From Treponema sp. (GTDB lineage Bacteria > Spirochaetota > Spirochaetia > Treponematales > Breznakiellaceae): 8,086 bases of DNA. The stretch lies in the NCBI GenBank assembly GCA_031259515.1, contig JAIRLK010000211.1, forward strand, positions 1-8,086. Direction: 5' to 3'. A program made the position numbers and the translations under genes. This document shows, piece after piece, positions 5,446-8,086 of this stretch (position 1 is the first letter of the stretch; every line of letters begins with the position of its first letter). Under the pieces are notes generated by a model. The model was not told the DNA's origin. It worked only from the letters and a program-made list of their open reading frames with translations, and did not search any database.

Positions 5446-7269
5446 ATGAAAGTAGAAGAACTAAAACACGCCGGGTTACGGGCGTGGATTGAGGAGGCGG
5501 CGGCCCTTATGTCCCCCGACGCTGTGGAAGTCTGCGACGGTTCCCAGGCCGAGTATGACCGGATGATCCAGATCACCCTTGACGCGGGCCTGGCTACCCC
5601 CTTAAAAAAGCGCCCCAACAGTTTCCTGTTCCGCTCTGATCCCTCCGATGTAGCCCGTGTGGAAAATCGTACCTATATTGCCAGCAACAGCCAGGACGAC
5701 GCCGGCCCGACCAATAACTGGGAGGATCCGGTGAAATTGAAAGAGACGATGACGGAGCTTTACCGGGACAGCATGAAGGGCCGGACCATGTACGTCATCC
5801 CCTTCTCTATGGGCCCGGTGGGATCGGACATTGCCAAGATCGGCATTGAGATCACCGACTCCCCCTATGTTGTGGCGAATATGCATATCATGACGAGGGT
5901 GGGGACCAGGGTTCTGGATGTATTGGGGGCCGATGGCTTCTATGTGCCATGCTACCACTCGGTTGGCAAGCCCCTGGGCCCGGGCGAAAAGGACAATGGC
6001 AAGTGGCCCTGCGCCCCCATGGAACACAAATACATCAGCCACTTCCCCGAAACCCGGGAAATCTGGTCCTACGGCTCAGGCTACGGCGGCAACGCCCTCT
6101 TGGGGAAGAAGTGCCTGGCCTTGCGTATCGCTTCGGTCCTGGCCCGGGACGAAGGCTGGCTTGCGGAGCACATGCTCATCCTCAAGATCACCAACCCCCA
6201 GGGTGTTGTAAAGTACATCACCGGCGCGTTCCCCTCGGCCTGCGGCAAGACCAACCTTGCCATGCTCATCCCCACCCTTCCCGGCTGGAAGGTTCAGACT
6301 GTGGGCGACGACATTGCCTGGATGAAGTTCGGTCCCGACGGGCGCCTTTACGCCATCAACCCCGAAGCGGGCTTCTTTGGCGTTGCCCCGGGAACCAACA
6401 ATGAGTCCAACCTTAACGCCATGGAATCCATCAAGCAGAACACCATCTTCACCAACTGCGGCCTTACCGAAGACGGCGACATCTGGTGGGAGATGATAGG
6501 TCACGGCGCTCCGGGCAAAGAGATCATCGACTGGAAAGGGGTAAAACGCCCGGCCCCCCAGACCGACAAGAGCCCCAAGGGTGAAGAAATCGCCCATCCC
6601 AATGCCCGGTTTACCGCCCCGGCGCGGCAGTGTCCGGTTATCGCCCCGGAATGGGAAGACCCCAAAGGGGTACCCATCAGCGCCTTCCTTTTCGGCGGAC
6701 GCCGGCCCAGCACCATTCCCCTGGTAAACCAGAGCAAGAACTGGATCCACGGCGTGTTCATGGGTTCCATCACCGGCTCAGAAGTAACCGCCGCAGTCAT
6801 CTCCGATCAGGTCGGTCAGGTTCGCCGGGACCCCTTTGCCATGCTTCCCTTCTGCGGTTATCACATGGGCGACTACTTCAAGCACTGGATCAACATAGGT
6901 CAAACCCACGACGAGAGCAAGCTGCCCAAGATCTTCTTTGTCAACTGGTTCCGTAAGGACGCGAAGGGCGCGTTCATGTGGCCTGGGTACGGTGAAAACT
7001 CCAGAGTCCTGGCCTGGATCTTTGACCGGTGCGATGACAAAGACAACTTTGTGGAAACCCCCATCGGCAATCTTCCCAAACCGGATGCCATTGAGCCTCC
7101 CAAGGGAATCAGTCCCGAGGCGATGAAGGAACTCTGCTCCGTGGACATTGAAGGATGGAAGAAGGAAATCGCCGACGTCAGGCAGAATCACTATCCCAAG
7201 TTCGGCGACAAGCTCCCGAAAGAGCTGTATGCAGAACTGGACGCTATCGAGAAGCGACTTAACGGATAA
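5446..7269 (+). CDS. pckG: Phosphoenolpyruvate carboxykinase, GTP-dependent
   Basis: Catalyses the reversible conversion oxaloacetate + GTP = PEP + GDP + CO2 (EC 4.1.1.32), cytoplasmic. The length, 607 residues, is typical for the GTP family and longer than the ATP family. Numbered from the ATG at 5446: the P-loop FPSACGKTN (262-270) with the family's reactive Cys266; Mn2+ ligand candidates Lys222 (GKKCLALRIAS), His242 (AEHMLIL) and Asp289 (VGDDIAWM); the PEP/oxaloacetate-binding Arg71 (VARVENRTYI) and Tyr213-Gly-Gly-Asn (SGYGGNALLG); the nucleotide-site block FFVNWFRKD (497-505); and MWPGYGENSRVLAWI (511-525). All key residues I can place are present, so the enzyme should be active. In anaerobes it can run towards oxaloacetate, fixing CO2 for fumarate/succinate and amino-acid synthesis, or towards PEP for gluconeogenesis; the sequence does not tell which. 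It appears to be transcribed alone, with candidate promoters and an operator-like repeat upstream and hairpins downstream. The start at 5446 is fixed by AAGGAG. Confidence 0.98.
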   Translation: MKVEELKHAGLRAWIEEAAALMSPDAVEVCDGSQAEYDRMIQITLDAGLATPLKKRPNSFLFRSDPSDVARVENRTYIASNSQDDAGPTNNWEDPVKLKETMTELYRDSMKGRTMYVIPFSMGPVGSDIAKIGIEITDSPYVVANMHIMTRVGTRVLDVLGADGFYVPCYHSVGKPLGPGEKDNGKWPCAPMEHKYISHFPETREIWSYGSGYGGNALLGKKCLALRIASVLARDEGWLAEHMLILKITNPQGVVKYITGAFPSACGKTNLAMLIPTLPGWKVQTVGDDIAWMKFGPDGRLYAINPEAGFFGVAPGTNNESNLNAMESIKQNTIFTNCGLTEDGDIWWEMIGHGAPGKEIIDWKGVKRPAPQTDKSPKGEEIAHPNARFTAPARQCPVIAPEWEDPKGVPISAFLFGGRRPSTIPLVNQSKNWIHGVFMGSITGSEVTAAVISDQVGQVRRDPFAMLPFCGYHMGDYFKHWINIGQTHDESKLPKIFFVNWFRKDAKGAFMWPGYGENSRVLAWIFDRCDDKDNFVETPIGNLPKPDAIEPPKGISPEAMKELCSVDIEGWKKEIADVRQNHYPKFGDKLPKELYAELDAIEKRLNG

Positions 7270-7339
7270 TAGGGGGGAAGTTTCTCCCTACGCCCCAAGG
7301 CTGCGGGCTCCCCCGCAGCCCCCTTCCCAAAAGTTTTGG
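7270..7339 (+). terminator. Cluster of hairpins between convergent genes, probable bidirectional terminator
   Basis: Three inverted repeats follow the PEP carboxykinase stop. TAGGG (7270-7274) pairs with CCCTA (7286-7290). A perfect 9-bp GC-rich stem GGCTGCGGG (7299-7307) pairs with CCCGCAGCC (7312-7320) around a CTCC loop. CCAAAA (7327-7332) pairs with TTTTGG (7334-7339). No proper T-run follows the main stem on either strand, but the location between two convergent stop codons (7269 and 7349) fits transcription termination. Confidence 0.5.
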
Positions 7340-7348
7340 AACAGCTTC

Positions 7349-7798
7349 TTAATTCCACTCCATGTGGGGCGATTCGGGGGCGGCTTTTTCGTCCATATTC
7401 CGCAGGCGGCGTGAAATGTCCCGTGCAAGATTCATGATGATCAGGGCAAAGGCTTTAATATCGTTTTTGTAGATTTGGCGCAGGTTACGATGCGAGATAG
7501 ACATTACCTTTGTCGGCGTCATGGCTTTGATGGTTGCCGCCGAGGGCATCACGTCCAGAACTTCCATTTCTCCGAAAGTATCCCCTTCTCTAAATTGACA
7601 GAGGGTGATCCCTCGCTTCATTGCCGTTACGCTGCCTTCAAGAATAAAGTGTATCTTGTCATTGAGGTCTCCTTCGGTGATAATGGCGTCTCCCGCCTTA
7701 TAGGTTTCCTGTTCCATAAGGGGAATAAGTGCGTTGACTTGCTCCTCTAAGAGACCGCCAAAAAGGGAATAGTTTTGCAACGCTGAAGATTTTATCAT
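7349..7798 (-). CDS. Stand-alone cyclic-nucleotide-binding-domain (Crp-like) protein without DNA-binding domain
   Basis: 149 residues, essentially one cNMP-binding jelly-roll: LFGGLLEEQVNALIPLMEQETYKAGD at the start (12-37), IHFILEGSVTAMKRG (49-63), the phosphate-binding cassette TFGEMEVLDVMPSAAT (74-89), then the C-helix (about 103-133) and a short acidic tail. There is no helix-turn-helix, so it is not a classical Crp/Fnr transcription factor; it more likely acts by protein contact or as a small sensor. In the cassette Glu77 is kept, but the Arg that normally neutralises the cyclic phosphate (PRxAT) is Ser86, so binding of ordinary cAMP/cGMP is doubtful. The start is firm: an in-frame TAA (complement of 7808-7810) lies four codons upstream. 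No Shine-Dalgarno precedes the ATG, which matches the predicted leaderless transcript. The gene is convergent with the PEP carboxykinase gene; there is no evidence that they are co-regulated. Confidence 0.9.
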   Translation of the reverse strand: MIKSSALQNYSLFGGLLEEQVNALIPLMEQETYKAGDAIITEGDLNDKIHFILEGSVTAMKRGITLCQFREGDTFGEMEVLDVMPSAATIKAMTPTKVMSISHRNLRQIYKNDIKAFALIIMNLARDISRRLRNMDEKAAPESPHMEWN

Positions 7799-7806
7799 AC
7801 CGTTAT

Positions 7807-7836
7807 ATTATGAAGACGATTATTCTTGTTCGTCAA
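7807..7836 (-). promoter_or_regulatory. Promoter of the cNMP-domain gene, predicted leaderless start
   Basis: On the minus strand TTGACG (complement of 7831-7836), an 18-base spacer and CATAAT (complement of 7807-7812) each match the consensus at 5 of 6 positions. Only 8 bases separate the -10 from the ATG, so RNA should start about 0-3 bases before the initiation codon. Confidence 0.55.
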
Positions 7837-7852
7837 GTGAGCGGTCTTCTTT

Positions 7853-8086
7853 TCATAGATCAAGGTACACAACATGATTGCCTGCGCCGTCAAGAGTTTC
7901 CAACTCTCGCTTAAGCGTCTTGAAAAATGTTTCCGCACAGGCGTTATCCCAGCAGTTCCCCTCCTCCCTCCTCAGTGTTTCCCTCATCCGGGGGCTGCCA
8001 TACCGGTAGTATAAGCAGCAGGAAGCATATAAGCCGGTACGGCTGTGTGCGATACGGAAGACCGCGGAGGCGTCGGACCAAAGGTC
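7853..8086 (-). pseudogene. IS3-family transposase remnant (rve/DDE domain), degenerate and cut by the window
   Basis: Minus-strand frame entering at the right edge and ending at a TGA (complement of 7853-7855), 77 residues. It carries the unmistakable IS3-group OrfB block GNCWDNACAETFFKTLKREL (43-62 from the edge), which contains the third catalytic residue (Glu52), preceded by LYASCCLYYRYGS. Decay signs: the expected HSDRGxxYAS motif reads HSRTGLYAS, so the second catalytic Asp is absent; similarity ends after ETLDG, about 10 residues before the stop. The usual C-terminal part with the YN-x-x-R-x-H-SALG type motif is missing, and no terminal inverted repeat is visible before the cNMP-domain promoter. 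It cannot transpose on its own. The upstream part lies outside the window. Confidence 0.8.

Noticed and set aside
6076..6750. Antisense open frame (224 codons) opposite the PEP carboxykinase gene
   Set aside because: Shadow of a highly conserved enzyme gene; no recognisable motif and no independent ribosome binding site.
7812..7849. GAAGAC ... GTCTTC inverted repeat over the cNMP-domain promoter
   Set aside because: Arms of only 6 bases separated by 26 bases, easily expected by chance.

Overview
The window looks like chromosomal DNA of a Treponema-like spirochaete, possibly one of the termite-gut treponemes. This rests on overall protein style: a hybrid sensor kinase with HPt domain, a lipoprotein solute-binding protein with a relaxed lipobox, a GTP-type PEP carboxykinase, a DNA-binding-free cyclic-nucleotide-domain protein and an IS3-type remnant. 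It also rests on moderate-to-high GC genes separated by AT-rich promoter stretches. The assignment is from remembered family resemblance, not from a search.

Layout, left to right. (1) The left edge cuts into a plus-strand hybrid histidine kinase (PAS-like, HisKA, HATPase, receiver, HPt) that ends at 1909. Its HPt domain has Tyr where the phospho-accepting His should be. (2) After a short gap holding one copy of a roughly 35-bp dispersed repeat comes a two-gene unit: a PLP-dependent class I/II aminotransferase (2045-3382, or from a TTG at 2009) and a lipoprotein solute-binding protein (3387-4682). They are 4 bases apart. A second copy of the same 35-bp repeat, inverted, closes this unit at 4733-4767. 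(3) A small 130-residue protein of unknown function (4861-5253) follows, with a strong ribosome binding site. (4) An intergenic stretch with a palindrome, a 10-bp direct repeat and two candidate promoters leads into GTP-dependent phosphoenolpyruvate carboxykinase (5446-7269). That gene is followed by GC-rich hairpins. (5) Convergent to it, on the minus strand, is a 149-residue stand-alone cyclic-nucleotide-binding-domain protein (7349-7798). Its promoter sits so close to the ATG that the transcript is predicted to be leaderless. (6) The right edge holds a decayed, minus-strand IS3-family transposase fragment.

The genes do not form one evident system. The kinase and the cNMP-domain protein are signalling components without visible targets here. 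The aminotransferase and solute-binding lipoprotein are probably co-transcribed, which suggests uptake or sensing of a compound linked to amino-acid metabolism, but no permease or ATPase is in the window. PEP carboxykinase is central metabolism (oxaloacetate/PEP interconversion). I see no CRISPR array, tRNA, rRNA or defence system. The more unusual items are the His-less HPt domain, the inverted repeat pair framing the aminotransferase/lipoprotein unit, a tandem 18-bp repeat extending the aminotransferase tail, and the predicted leaderless transcript.
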